Source: Pseudomonas songnenensis (GTDB lineage Bacteria; Pseudomonadota; Gammaproteobacteria; Pseudomonadales; Pseudomonadaceae). From it: a stretch of DNA of 64,000 bases. Location: the NCBI RefSeq assembly GCF_003696315.1, contig NZ_RFFN01000002.1:648813-712812 (forward strand), in the 5' to 3' direction. Made by a program: the position numbers and the translations under genes. The notes below the pieces were generated by a model, which had not been told where the DNA came from, did not search any database, and worked only from the letters and a program-made list of their open reading frames with translations. Below, one piece after another: positions 18,832 to 28,561 of this stretch (positions are counted from its first letter, which is position 1; each line of letters begins with the position of its first letter).

Positions 18832-19149
18832 ATGACTCCCGAACTGGATATCGATCAACTGCGAGCCAACGCTGCTTCGGCTGGGGCTTTGCTGAAAGCG
18901 CTGGCAAACCCTGACCGGCTGTTGCTGCTTTGTCAGCTGTCGCAGGGCGAACGGAACGTCACCGAGCTGGAGCAGCTCCTCGGCATCCAGCAGCCGACCC
19001 TTTCGCAGCAGCTTGCGGTGTTGCGGCGTGAGGGGCTTGTCGCTACACGGCGTGAAGGCAAGCAGATCTATTACCGGATCAGCAGTTCAGAGGCGCTCGC
19101 CGTGATCACCACCCTGTATCAGCTGTTTTGCGAGAGAGGGCAGCAATGA
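18832..19149 (+). CDS. ArsR-family persulfide-sensing repressor (BigR/SqrR-like)
   Basis: A 105-residue winged-helix repressor. The recognition helix is QQPTLSQQLAVLRREGL and the wing is ATRREGKQIYYRI. The only cysteines, Cys34 (LLLLCQLSQGE) and Cys100 (LFCERGQQ), are 66 residues apart. That equals the spacing of the redox pair Cys42/Cys108 in BigR and Cys41/Cys107 in SqrR, which form a disulfide or tetrasulfide with reactive sulfur. It is the first gene of an operon with two YeeE-type transporter genes; the next start overlaps its stop by four bases. No strong Shine-Dalgarno precedes the ATG, which is placed by family length. Confidence 0.9.
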   Translation: MTPELDIDQLRANAASAGALLKALANPDRLLLLCQLSQGERNVTELEQLLGIQQPTLSQQLAVLRREGLVATRREGKQIYYRISSSEALAVITTLYQLFCERGQQ

Positions 19150-19580
19150 CTATCGATTGGGGCAACTTCACACCCTGGACAGCGCTTGCCGGCGGCGTAC
19201 TGATCGGCGCGGCGGCGAGCCTTTTCATCCTACTCAATGGCCGCATCGCCGGCATCAGTGGCCTGCTGGCCAGCCTTCTGGATCGGGGCGCCGAAGGACG
19301 TGGCGAAAAGCTGATATTCCTTCTAGGCGTGCTGCTCGCTCCGTTGCTCTGGATGCTGTTTGGTGCCTTGCCGGTTATGGAGTTTCAGTCCGGTTGGATC
19401 GGGTTGGTGGTGGCAGGGTTGCTGGTTGGTATCGGCACGCGCTACGGCTCCGGCTGTACCAGCGGTCACGGCGTCTGTGGAATCTCGCGGCTATCGCCAC
19501 GCTCGATCGTCGCGACCTTGATGTTCATGGCGGCGGGCTTTGTGACCGTCTTTGTCCTGCGTCATCTGTTGGGAGGATGA
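19146..19580 (+). CDS. YeeE/YedE family sulfur transporter, first half
   Basis: A 144-residue membrane protein with four helices. The glycine-rich RYGSGCTSGHGVCGISRLSPRS (about 104-125) is the YeeE/YedE signature, including the Cys residues that pass thiosulfate or persulfide-type sulfur in YeeE structures. It starts in ATGA overlap with the arsR-like gene, with GAGAGG upstream. Together with the next gene it equals one full-length YeeE split into two, as in the PmpA/PmpB pairs. Role: uptake or export of a sulfur species across the inner membrane (direction inferred, not known). Confidence 0.88.
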   Translation: MTIDWGNFTPWTALAGGVLIGAAASLFILLNGRIAGISGLLASLLDRGAEGRGEKLIFLLGVLLAPLLWMLFGALPVMEFQSGWIGLVVAGLLVGIGTRYGSGCTSGHGVCGISRLSPRSIVATLMFMAAGFVTVFVLRHLLGG

Positions 19581-19582
19581 AC

Positions 19583-20002
19583 ATGCGCAAACTGGCTTCG
19601 TTTATCGCCGGACTGCTGTTTGGTCTGGGATTGTTGCTCTCAGGGATGGCCAACCCTGCCAAGGTGATCGGTTTTCTCGATCTCGCTGGTGCTTGGGATC
19701 CTTCGCTTGTGCTGGTCATGGCGGGCGCCATCGGCACGGCGCTGGTGCCGTTCACCTGGGCCAGGAAGCGGGATCGCTCGTTGCTGGATGCTCCGATGCA
19801 ATTGCCCAGCAAGCGTGAGCTCGATGGGCGGCTCATCGGCGGCAGCCTGCTATTCGGGGTGGGCTGGGGTATCGCCGGCATCTGTCCGGGGCCAGCAGTC
19901 GCTGTGCTGCTGAGTGGTCACTGGCAGGTGGTGCTTTTCGTCATCGCCATGCTTGGCGGGATGCTGTTGTTCTCTGCGCTGGAACGCCGGCGCGTTTGCT
20001 GA
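19583..20002 (+). CDS. YeeE/YedE family sulfur transporter, second half (DUF6691-type)
   Basis: A 139-residue, four-helix membrane protein with the second YeeE half-motif GWGIAGICPGPAVAVL containing a single Cys. The ATG at 19583 is preferred over the one at 19577 because GGGAGG at 19571-19576 then has a six-base spacing. It follows the first half directly and should form a complex with it. The pair beside a BigR-like repressor is a recurring arrangement in proteobacterial sulfide tolerance loci. Confidence 0.87.
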   Translation: MRKLASFIAGLLFGLGLLLSGMANPAKVIGFLDLAGAWDPSLVLVMAGAIGTALVPFTWARKRDRSLLDAPMQLPSKRELDGRLIGGSLLFGVGWGIAGICPGPAVAVLLSGHWQVVLFVIAMLGGMLLFSALERRRVC

Positions 20003-20015
20003 CCGGGAGGTCATT

Positions 20016-20213
20016 ATGAAAGCCAACGTTGGAACCATTGATCGGACACTACGTATCGTCGTCGGTCTGGCACTCATAGGCCTGAGCCTGGCGGGGGTAA
20101 TCGGCGCGTGGGGCTGGATTGGCCTGCTGCCCCTGGCCACTGGCATCTTCCGCTTCTGCCCGGCTTATACGCTGCTTGGTATCAAGACCTGCAAGGCGTG
20201 CTCCAAGTCTTGA
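20016..20213 (+). CDS. DUF2892 (YgaP-like) membrane protein
   Basis: A 65-residue protein beginning MKANVGTIDRTLRIVVG, the typical DUF2892 opening, with two membrane helices and a C-terminal CPAYTLLGIKTCKAC segment. In E. coli YgaP the same domain is fused to a rhodanese and carries the sulfur-transfer product out of the membrane; here a separate rhodanese gene lies convergently next to it. GGGAGG precedes the ATG. It is the last gene of the arsR operon, followed by a strong terminator. Its Cys cluster suggests binding of sulfane sulfur, by inference. Confidence 0.85.
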   Translation: MKANVGTIDRTLRIVVGLALIGLSLAGVIGAWGWIGLLPLATGIFRFCPAYTLLGIKTCKACSKS

Positions 20214-20234
20214 GTGTCAGTAGCGCACAAATAC

Positions 20235-20262
20235 AAAAGGCCGACAGCGATGTCGGCCTTTT
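20235..20262. terminator. Bidirectional terminator between convergent sulfur operons
   Basis: AAAAGGCCGACA (20235-20246) pairs perfectly with TGTCGGCCTTTT (20251-20262) around GCGA, with T-runs on both strands. It ends the arsR-yeeE-DUF2892 operon and, on the other strand, the operon ending in rhodanese. Confidence 0.9.
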
Positions 20263-20281
20263 TTGTGGCTTGGCGAATGGC

Positions 20282-20662
20282 TCAGTCGAAACTCGGCAGG
20301 CTGGGCTTGATGGCCGGCTTGCCTGCTGCCACCCAGGCATCAAAGCCACCGGCAATGGATTTAACGCTCAGGTAGCCCATTTCCTGTAGCGACGCCGCGG
20401 CTAGAGCGGCGCGGCCACTGGTCTTGCAGTAGAGCACGATGTGCAGGTCGCGAGCGCTCAGTTCCGGCGCGCCGCTGAGTTTGAACTCCAGCACGCCACG
20501 CGGAATGTTCAGCGCACCCTCGATATGCCCCTCGCGAAACTCGTCTGGCTCGCGTACATCAATCAGTACGTCCGCAGCCTGGATCGCGGATTCGGCTTCG
20601 CTCATCGATATCTCCTGGATTCCGGTGCGGGCCTGTTCGACTAGATCATGGGCGCTTTTCAT
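20282..20662 (-). CDS. Rhodanese-like sulfurtransferase
   Basis: A 126-residue single-domain rhodanese. The active loop YCKTSGRAA carries the persulfide Cys, preceded by the family blocks LIDVREPDEFREGHIEGALNI. It would move sulfane sulfur between SQR products and acceptors in the cytosol. The start overlaps the SulP stop by four bases (ATGA), making it the last gene of the dioxygenase, DUF442-SQR, SulP, rhodanese operon. Confidence 0.93.
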   Translation of the reverse strand: MKSAHDLVEQARTGIQEISMSEAESAIQAADVLIDVREPDEFREGHIEGALNIPRGVLEFKLSGAPELSARDLHIVLYCKTSGRAALAAASLQEMGYLSVKSIAGGFDAWVAAGKPAIKPSLPSFD

Positions 20663-22437
20663 CCTGCGTTCTCCTTCATGCTGGAAAGATGATCACGCTG
20701 TCGTTCGACGGCGTGATGGGTGGTCTGCGGGTCCAAAGAGAGCAACGCTTCGTACTGGCTGAGGAACACCTGGCCGCCGAAGTGCTCGAGGAAGTCGCTG
20801 CGGCGCAGCCGATCCATCACCGGTCCTTTGACCTCGGACAGATGCAGCTGGACGCCGGCAGCGTGAAGGCGGGCGGTGATGGCTTCGAGACTTTCCAATG
20901 CGCTGGCATCGATCAGGTTTACGCCTGGACACATCAGCACCAGATGCTCGGCCTGCGGGTAGCGACCGACCAGTTCGGCAATGCGATCTTCGAGAAAACG
21001 CGCATTGGGGAAATACAGGCTTTCATCCACGCGCACCGACAGTACCTTCGGGCTCTGCACGACGGCGAAACGTTCGATATTGCGGAAGTGCTCGCTGCCG
21101 GGCAGCTGGCCAACCACGGCGACATGTGGCTGGCTGGTGCGCCAGAGAAACAGCAGCAGCGACAGCCCCACACCGAGGATGATGCCGCTTTCCACCCCCA
21201 CCAGCAGCACACCAAGCATCGTTGCAGCCATCGCTGCGGCGTCCTGGCGGGAATAGCGCCACGTGCGCCGCAGCGCGGCAAGGTCCACCAGGCTGAGCAC
21301 TGCCACGATGATGGTTGCGGCCAGGACGGCATGGGGCAGGTTATGAAACAGCGGTGTGAAGAACAGTACGGTAAGGCCAATACCGGCGGCGGTCAGAGCG
21401 CCGGCCAGAGGGGTCTGGGCGCCAGCGTCGAAATTGACCACCGAGCGGGCGAAACCGCCAGTTACCGGAAAGCCACCGCTGAGCGCCGCGGCGACATTGG
21501 CGCCACCGAGCGCGACCAGCTCCTGATTGGGTTCGATACGCTCACGGCGTTTGGCCGCCAGAGTCTGGGCGACCGATACCGACTCGACGAATCCGACCAG
21601 GCTGATCAGCACGGCCGCCGGCAAGAGCTGTATGGCCAGCGCCAGATCCAGCGATGGCAGGCCGAGGGACGGCAGCCCCCGGGGCACCTCTCCGACCACT
21701 CGAACACCCAGCTCGGCAAGTTGAAACACGCCGACTGCGGCGATGGCTAGAAGCAGTGCGGCGACCGGGCCGGTCTTGCTCAGGGTGGCCGCCATGCGTG
21801 GGGTCATGCCCAGGCCTTGCAGCCACTTGGCGAGGTGGCCGCGGACCAGATAGAGAAACACCAGACTGGTGAGGCCGATCGCAAGGGTCGGCAGGTGCGT
21901 TTGTGGCAAGCCAGCGATCAGGCCTGCAGTGAGCTCAAGCGCATTTTCGCCGCCAACGGAAATACCTAGAATGTGCTTCAGCTGTCCGAGAGCGATGAGA
22001 ATTCCCGACGCGCTGATGAACCCGGAAATCACCGGATGGCTGAGAAAGTTCGCCAGAAAGCCCAGTCGCAACACGGCCATGATCACCAGTACGGCCCCGG
22101 ACAGCATCGCCAAGAGCATGGCCGCGCCGACATATTCCGCGCTGCCAGCGGTAAACAATGGGCCCAGTGCCGCGGCGGTCATCAGCGAGACCACCGCCAC
22201 CGGGCCAACGGCCAGGGTACGGCTGGTGCCGAAGAGGGTATAGGCAATCAGCGGCAACATGCTGGCGTACAGGCCGGTCACCGGAGGCAGGCCGGCGAGC
22301 ATGGCGTAAGCCAGGCTTTGCGGGATCAGCATCAGCGTCACGATCAGCGCCGCCAGGCTGTCCTTGGCTGCGGCCGCACGATCGTAATGCTTCGCCCATT
22401 CCAGGCATGGCAGCAAGCGGGCCAGCCGTTTCATCAT
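20659..22437 (-). CDS. SulP/SLC26 family anion transporter with STAS domain
   Basis: A 592-residue inner-membrane carrier with about 12-14 helices (roughly residues 25-430) and a C-terminal cytosolic STAS domain (about 455-565, LVLMCPGVNLIDASALESLE). The block SLAYAMLAGLPPVTGLYASM is the SulP signature. Members move sulfate, bicarbonate or other anions; here, between SQR and rhodanese genes, sulfate or sulfite produced by persulfide oxidation is the likely substrate. Both ends overlap their neighbours by four bases, so expression is tightly coupled. Confidence 0.93.
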   Translation of the reverse strand: MMKRLARLLPCLEWAKHYDRAAAAKDSLAALIVTLMLIPQSLAYAMLAGLPPVTGLYASMLPLIAYTLFGTSRTLAVGPVAVVSLMTAAALGPLFTAGSAEYVGAAMLLAMLSGAVLVIMAVLRLGFLANFLSHPVISGFISASGILIALGQLKHILGISVGGENALELTAGLIAGLPQTHLPTLAIGLTSLVFLYLVRGHLAKWLQGLGMTPRMAATLSKTGPVAALLLAIAAVGVFQLAELGVRVVGEVPRGLPSLGLPSLDLALAIQLLPAAVLISLVGFVESVSVAQTLAAKRRERIEPNQELVALGGANVAAALSGGFPVTGGFARSVVNFDAGAQTPLAGALTAAGIGLTVLFFTPLFHNLPHAVLAATIIVAVLSLVDLAALRRTWRYSRQDAAAMAATMLGVLLVGVESGIILGVGLSLLLFLWRTSQPHVAVVGQLPGSEHFRNIERFAVVQSPKVLSVRVDESLYFPNARFLEDRIAELVGRYPQAEHLVLMCPGVNLIDASALESLEAITARLHAAGVQLHLSEVKGPVMDRLRRSDFLEHFGGQVFLSQYEALLSLDPQTTHHAVERQRDHLSSMKENAG

Positions 22438-24182
22438 CCCTTCTTCTCTTGGGTGAAGTTGCAGGCGTTAGGCGCATCAGCCGGTCGTGGCTCGAAGTCA
22501 AGGTGCTTAGGCTCTGCCAGCCATTCATGCCCCTTCAGCATCATGTCGAAGTAGATTGAGGGCATCCATTGCGTCTTCAGCCGCCAGGCGAGCCGTCTGG
22601 GCACCCGTGGATCGAGTGGGAAGGTCGGAAGCAGCTTCCCGCCGTAGCCGAACTCGGCCAGGATTACCTTGCCGCGCTCCACGGTCAGCGGGCAGGAACC
22701 ATAGCCGTCATAGATCGCTCGCGGGCCCTTGCCGCCAAGCACGCTGAGGACGTTCTCCGCCACAACCGGCGCCTGTTTGCGGACCGCGGCGGCGGTCTTG
22801 GCGTTTGGCGCAGAGCAGACATCGCCCAGGCTGAAGATATTGCCGAAGCGCGGATGGCGAAGCGTTTCATGCTCGGCTTCGAACCAGCCATCGGCGTTGC
22901 TGAGTCCGCTATGGCGAATGAAGTCCGGCGCATGCTGTGGTGGGACCACGTGTAACAGATCGAACTCGCGCTCCTCGGTACGGCTACGGCCATCACTGTC
23001 GACGACGTTGAAGCTGGCCTTGCGCGCCGGGCCGTCGATCGCCGTCAGGCGATTGTTGAACTGGAGCTGTGCTCCGTAGCGTTCAACGTAGCTCATCAGT
23101 CCGGGCACGAAATCCGCTACGCCAAACAGCACGGCACCTGCCGAACAGAAGTCCACCTGGATATCTTTCAGCACACCCTGCCGGAGCCAGTGGTCGCATG
23201 ACAGATACATGGCTTTCTGCGGCGCTCCGGCACATTTGATTGGCATCGGAGGCTGGGTGAACAGTGCCTTGCCGTGCCGCAGACCCTGTACCAGTTGCCA
23301 GGTGTAGGGTGCCAGCTCGAACGCGTAATTGGAGGTCACACCGTATTTGCCGAGGCTCTCGCGGGCGCCTTCGATGGCATCCCAGTCGAGGCTCAGGCCC
23401 GGGCAGACCACCAGTGCTCGATAACCGATGCGGCTGCCGTCCTCGAGCACGATCTGTTGATGTTCTGGCTCAAAGGCTTCGGCTGCTGCGCGGATCCACT
23501 GCGCTTTGGCCGGAATGCAGCGTTTCATTGCGCGTTCGGTGTTGGCGCGGTCGAACACACCGGCTCCCACCAGCGTCCAGCCGGGCTGGTAATAATGTTG
23601 GTCGCGCGGCTCGATGATCGCGATGCGCAGATCGGGATCACGCTTGAGCAGGCTGGCAGTCACGGCGCAGCCGGCGGCGCCACCGCCAATCACCAGTACG
23701 TCGTACCGCGGTGTGACCGCTAATTTTCCAGCAGCCTGTAGCGGTTGGTCAGTCGTCGATTGCCAATACTGTTCCAACCGAGGCAGCAGGCCGCTGAGGT
23801 CGTAGTTCGCCTGCTGAGCGGTCTCAACCAGCACCTGAGGATCGAGGTGGTGCGCTTCGGCCAGCGCCCACAGCGAGGCCGAGCGGGTTCCAGTTCGGCA
23901 GAACGCCAGGGCGGGGCCTTTGACTCGCTCCAGCAGCGAGCGAAATGCGGCGACATCGGCATCGCTGATCTGCCCCGATACGACAGGCAGGTGGTGGTAC
24001 TCCAGTCCTGAGGCTTCGGCCGCGGCACGCATGATCGCGCTGGCAGGTTGCCCTTCATCCTCATTGTCAGGACGGTTGTTGATGACACAGCGAAAACCGC
24101 TGGCTGCCAGCTGCGCCATATCCGCCGGTTGCAGTTGAGCGGCGACAGAGATGAAAGGGGTCAGTCGTTTTATTGTTTGCAT
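22434..24182 (-). CDS. DUF442 phosphatase-like domain fused to sulfide:quinone oxidoreductase
   Basis: A 582-residue two-domain protein. Residues 1-110 are a DUF442/Blh-type domain with the PTP-like loop FCRTGTRS (Cys95). After a linker, residues about 160-575 are an SQR-type flavoprotein: FAD-binding DVLVIGGGAAGCAV, the first redox Cys in KCAGAPQK (Cys317) and the second in YGSCPLT (Cys497), the two catalytic cysteines of type II (SQOR-like) enzymes. It would oxidise sulfide to persulfide with electrons to quinone, the DUF442 part acting as sulfur acceptor or transferase (inferred). ATG at 24182 is chosen because GGAGG is eight bases upstream. The stop overlaps SulP. Confidence 0.9.
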   Translation of the reverse strand: MQTIKRLTPFISVAAQLQPADMAQLAASGFRCVINNRPDNEDEGQPASAIMRAAAEASGLEYHHLPVVSGQISDADVAAFRSLLERVKGPALAFCRTGTRSASLWALAEAHHLDPQVLVETAQQANYDLSGLLPRLEQYWQSTTDQPLQAAGKLAVTPRYDVLVIGGGAAGCAVTASLLKRDPDLRIAIIEPRDQHYYQPGWTLVGAGVFDRANTERAMKRCIPAKAQWIRAAAEAFEPEHQQIVLEDGSRIGYRALVVCPGLSLDWDAIEGARESLGKYGVTSNYAFELAPYTWQLVQGLRHGKALFTQPPMPIKCAGAPQKAMYLSCDHWLRQGVLKDIQVDFCSAGAVLFGVADFVPGLMSYVERYGAQLQFNNRLTAIDGPARKASFNVVDSDGRSRTEEREFDLLHVVPPQHAPDFIRHSGLSNADGWFEAEHETLRHPRFGNIFSLGDVCSAPNAKTAAAVRKQAPVVAENVLSVLGGKGPRAIYDGYGSCPLTVERGKVILAEFGYGGKLLPTFPLDPRVPRRLAWRLKTQWMPSIYFDMMLKGHEWLAEPKHLDFEPRPADAPNACNFTQEKKG

Positions 24183-24203
24183 GTCGACGGCCTCCACTCG
24201 TAG

Positions 24204-25067
24204 CTACAGCACATCCAATGGGATTTTCAGGTAACGGGTGCCGTTGCCCTCAGGCTTGGGTAGCTCGCCGCCGCGCATGTTGATCTGGACCGAGGGCAGG
24301 ATAAGCGTGGGCATGCCCAACGTGGCATCGCGTGCGGTGCGCATGGCGACGAACTCTTCTTCCGTGATGCCAGCGCCAACGTGGACGTTGTGCTCGCGCT
24401 CGGCAGCAATGGTGGTTTCGTAGAGAAACTCGTCGCGACCGGGGGCCTTGTAGTCGTGGCACATGAACACCCGGGTCTCGCCTGGCAGGGTGAACAGCTT
24501 CTGGATCGACTGATACAGCGTGCGCGCGTCGCCGCCGGGAAAGTCGCACCGGGCGGTGCCGTAATCGGGCATGAACAGCGTGTCGCCGACGAACGCGGCG
24601 TCGCCTATCACATAGGTCATGCAGGCTGGGGTGTGTCCCGGTGTATGGATGGCGCGCCCCTGTACGTTGCCGACCTGAAAGGTGTCGCCGTCGTGGAACA
24701 GATGATCGAACTGGCGGCCGTCCGTGGCGAAGTCGCTACCGGCATTGAACAGCTTGCCGAAGGTGTCCTGCACTACTGTGATCCGGTCGCCGATCGCCAG
24801 CCGACCACCTAATTGCTGCTTCAGGTACGGGGCCGCGCTCAGATGGTCGGCATGCACGTGGGTTTCCAGCAGCCATTGCACCGTTAGCCCCTGGGCGCGC
24901 ACATAGTCAACGAGACGCTGAGCCGTGGCGTGCGAAGTGCGGCCTGAGGCCGGGTCGTAATCCAGCACCGAATCGATCACTGCACACTGCCGGGTTACCG
25001 GATCGCTGACTACATAGCTGTAGGTGAAGGTTGCTGGATCGAAAAAGGCTTCAACATGGGCGTTCAT
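24204..25067 (-). CDS. Persulfide dioxygenase-type metallo-beta-lactamase (ETHE1/Blh-like)
   Basis: A 287-residue MBL-fold protein. The metal motif is THVHADHLSAAPYL, followed by HTPGHTPACM and GDTLFMPDYGTARCDFPGG, the pattern of ETHE1-type persulfide dioxygenases that oxidise glutathione persulfide to sulfite with one non-haem iron. The ATG at 25067 is preferred, with AAGGAA six bases upstream; an in-frame ATG six codons earlier lacks one. It is the first gene of the four-gene sulfide-oxidation operon, and a G-rich palindrome (25091-25106) lies 23 bases before the start. Confidence 0.93.
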   Translation of the reverse strand: MNAHVEAFFDPATFTYSYVVSDPVTRQCAVIDSVLDYDPASGRTSHATAQRLVDYVRAQGLTVQWLLETHVHADHLSAAPYLKQQLGGRLAIGDRITVVQDTFGKLFNAGSDFATDGRQFDHLFHDGDTFQVGNVQGRAIHTPGHTPACMTYVIGDAAFVGDTLFMPDYGTARCDFPGGDARTLYQSIQKLFTLPGETRVFMCHDYKAPGRDEFLYETTIAAEREHNVHVGAGITEEEFVAMRTARDATLGMPTLILPSVQINMRGGELPKPEGNGTRYLKIPLDVL

Positions 25068-25090
25068 CGTGTGTTCCTTATCCATTCTGC

Positions 25091-25106
25091 ATACCGGTAG
25101 GGGTAT
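25091..25106. promoter_or_regulatory. Candidate CsoR-family operator, site 2
   Basis: ATACCGGTAGGGGTAT is a near-palindrome (ATACC ... GGTAT) directly before the persulfide dioxygenase gene. It matches site 1 at 14 of 16 positions and shares the form of site 3 (28431-28446). The position would block transcription of the operon when the CsoR-like repressor is bound. Confidence 0.6.
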
Positions 25107-25241
25107 CTGCGTGAGGGTGATCTTAGTCCTGAATTAGGTTATATGCTTAGATTTAATAGTTATTATCCGTTGGACAGCGATGCGCGTCCGTTGGAAACGC
25201 GGGATTGGCCGGCGCTGAAGAACGCGCCGGCACCGGTACCC

Positions 25242-25962
<721 letters not shown>

Positions 25963-25970
<8 letters not shown>

Positions 25971-27183
25971 AGCGGATCGCCACCGCCGGATCGTAGCGTG
26001 CCGCGCGCCGCGCCGGCATCGCCGCCGCGAGGACGCCGGTGATTGTCGCGACCAGCATTGCCAGCGGTACCAGCGTCGGATCGACGGGGATTTCGAACAG
26101 GCGTGGCCCGAACAGATTGAATACCTGAACCAGGCCCCAGCCGACCCCGCCGCCGCAGGCCGAGCCGAGCAGCCCGAGCAGCCCGCCTTGCAGCAGGAAG
26201 ACGCGCAGGATCTGCCCGCGCGGACTGCCCATCGCGCGCAGGATGCCGATTTCCCGGGTGCGCTGGACAACGCTTACGGCAAGCACGCTGGCGATGCCGA
26301 AGGCGACCGAGATGCCGACGAACACACGAATCATCTCAGTGGTCATGCTTTGTGAACTCAGCGCGTTGAGCAGCTGGCCATTGGTTTCCATCCAGCTTTC
26401 CGCGCGTAATCCGGTGAGCCGAGCCAGGCGCCTCGCGATGCGGTCTGCTTCGAAAATCTCGGCGACCGTGGTATCGATCACCGTGATGCCGCCCGGCAGA
26501 TCGAGCAACGTTTGCGCCTGCTTCAGATCCAGATAGACGTAGCGTGCATCCAGCTCACGCACGCCCAGCTCGAAGATGCCGGCGACGTCCACCACCGCTT
26601 CCCGGCCTTCGCCAGCGTCCAGGCGCAGCTTGTCGCCGATACCCAGGCCAAGATCGCGCGCCAGCTCCTTGCCGATAACCGCATTGCCGGCACCGACGAC
26701 GAAGCGCCCGGCGATCAGATCATTGGCCAGCGGGATGATGCGCTGATAGCGCGGCGGATCGATGCCGAGCAGCGCAACCGACGCCCGGGCCACGCCGCGG
26801 CGGGCGATTGCCGGGCCACTGATGACTGGCGACACGGCCAGGATCTGTGTGTCCTGATCGAGCACGTCGCGAATGTCCTGCCAATTGATGATCGAGCGCA
26901 GACGCTGTGCCCGCGGGCTTTCCAGTACGAGCGACCAGCTGACCTCATCGGCGGGCAGAATGCGGTTGACTTCGTCCGGCGGCAGGATGCGGATATGCGC
27001 CTGGGTGCCGAGGGTCCGCTCGATCACGTTGGCCTGCAACCCGGTGATCAGCGCGGTGATGAACACGATAACGGCTGAGCCTACCGCGATGCCGAAGGTG
27101 ATCAGTAGGGTCTGCATGCGGTTGTCCAGCAGAAAGCGCAGGGCGATCTTCCATTCGGTCCACAGCGAGTCGGCCAGGCGCAT
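25963..27183 (-). CDS. ABC transporter permease, FtsX/MacB type
   Basis: A 406-residue permease with one N-terminal helix (after MRLADSLWTEWKIALRF, about residues 25-48), a large periplasmic MacB-like core (about 50-270), and three C-terminal helices containing the FtsX signature (VVQRTREIGILRAMG). ATG at 27183 is preferred; the longer frame would add 23 residues inside the adaptor gene's end. Four bases separate it from the adaptor. It partners the downstream ATPase. Confidence 0.9.
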
Positions 27184-27187
27184 TCCG

Positions 27188-28372
27188 TCAGTCCTGAATG
27201 CCGTGAGGCATCGGCTGTTCCAGCACGCGTACGCGCTGACCTTCCTCGGCATCGCCGATCAACACCAGATCGCCCGTAGCCAGCCCCTCGACGACTTCGC
27301 TCAGCGCCGTGCCGAGCAAGCCCAGGCGCACGTTTACCCGTTCGACGATCCCCTCGCGGATCCGTAGTACCTGAGCGCGCAGGCCGTCGCGCGCACGCAG
27401 CGCATCGTTGGGCAGCACCAGGGCCTGCTCGCGGCGGCCGGTCTCGATGTTCACCGACACGGTCATGCCCTGGCGCAGAAAGTCGGCGGGCTCCTCAAGG
27501 TCAAGATGAACATCGATGGTGCCACGGGCGGTATCGACGCTTGGCGCGATGAAGCTGACCCGCGCCGGCATCACGCGCTCCGGGTAGGCGTCGGCAATGA
27601 TCTTCGCAGCCTGTCCCAGCGCGATCGGCGCCAGATTCTTCTCGTCCAGGGGCAAGAGGATTTCGTTGCTGGCCGAGCGGGCGATTGTCAGCAGGGTTCG
27701 GCCCGGCTGTACCAGGTCGCCCGGCTCGACGTCACGTGTCTGGACGATGCCGGCGACCTGCGCATGAATACGGGTTTTCGCCAGCGTGGCGCGGGCCGCT
27801 TCCAGTCGCTGCCGCAACACCTGCTCCTCGCTGCCACCCTCGGCCAGGGCTGCGGCGGCGAAGCGGGCGCGGTCACGGATCACGCGGGCGGTGAGCTCCG
27901 CCCGGCGCGCCTGCTCCAGTGGCTCGGATGCCAGCAGTTTGCGTTCGAAGAGTGTTTCGCGACGCTTCAGTTCGCGACTTGCCTGTTCGAGGTTGTGTTG
28001 TGCTTCGCGCAGGGTCGCCTGCGCCTGCGGGCGGGTGGAGTCGATCAGCTGTTGCAGGGCCGCTTCGGCCTCGCGCAGACGGGCGCGCTGTTCATCGTCG
28101 CGTAGCTCGAGCAGCAGGTCGCCAGCCTCTACCGCGTCACCCTCACGCACATGGCGAGCTGCGATGACGCCGGTGATTTCGCTGCCGACCTGGGCCAGCG
28201 ACTGGCTGTCCACCTCGCCGCTGGCGACCACGCGCTGTACCAGTGGGCGTGTCTCCAGGCGGTAACCGGGGAGTTCCGGTCCTTGTAATTGACGCCAGAT
28301 GAGCCAGCCGCCGAGCAGCAGGGCCACGCTGATGAACAAAAGCGCGCGACGAATGGATTTTGCGGCGGGCAC
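27188..28372 (-). CDS. HlyD/MacA-type periplasmic adaptor
   Basis: A 394-residue membrane-fusion protein: N-terminal anchor helix (about 9-26), a lipoyl half-motif (VVASGEVDSQSLAQVGSEITG), a long coiled-coil hairpin (about 95-195), the second lipoyl half, and beta-barrel and membrane-proximal domains (VSFIAPSVDTARGTIDVHL). It would link the MacB-like permease to an outer-membrane channel encoded elsewhere. It is the first gene of the three-gene unit and is divergent from the ZIP gene; a G-rich palindrome lies between them. Confidence 0.92.
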   Translation of the reverse strand: MPAAKSIRRALLFISVALLLGGWLIWRQLQGPELPGYRLETRPLVQRVVASGEVDSQSLAQVGSEITGVIAARHVREGDAVEAGDLLLELRDDEQRARLREAEAALQQLIDSTRPQAQATLREAQHNLEQASRELKRRETLFERKLLASEPLEQARRAELTARVIRDRARFAAAALAEGGSEEQVLRQRLEAARATLAKTRIHAQVAGIVQTRDVEPGDLVQPGRTLLTIARSASNEILLPLDEKNLAPIALGQAAKIIADAYPERVMPARVSFIAPSVDTARGTIDVHLDLEEPADFLRQGMTVSVNIETGRREQALVLPNDALRARDGLRAQVLRIREGIVERVNVRLGLLGTALSEVVEGLATGDLVLIGDAEEGQRVRVLEQPMPHGIQD

Positions 28373-28430
28373 GAGGTACCACTCCTAAATGCGGCCTCTT
28401 CGGGCCATCGAACGCGTCAAGCTTACGGTC

Positions 28431-28446
28431 ATACCCGCGGGGGTAC
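28431..28446. promoter_or_regulatory. Candidate CsoR-family operator, site 3
   Basis: ATACCCGCGGGGGTAC is an almost perfect palindrome (ATACCC, GCGG, GGGTAC) placed between the divergent adaptor and ZIP genes. The half-sites match the CsoR-family form seen at 18714 and 25091. It could control both directions. A MerR-type metal regulator site is an alternative. Confidence 0.5.
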
Positions 28447-28561
28447 AACGCAGGTGTTGGGGGCCGCCCATCATGCGATGGCCTGTACCTATCATGACCA
28501 TAGGCTCTGGGAAGCGGCGCAGCGGAGTACACTGGGCTCCCGCATCAAGGATTCTGAAATC

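Noticed and set aside
20689..21750. 353-codon plus-strand frame opposite the SulP gene
   Set aside because: Antisense shadow of a well-supported SulP/STAS gene, rich in Gln/His/Arg with no motif.
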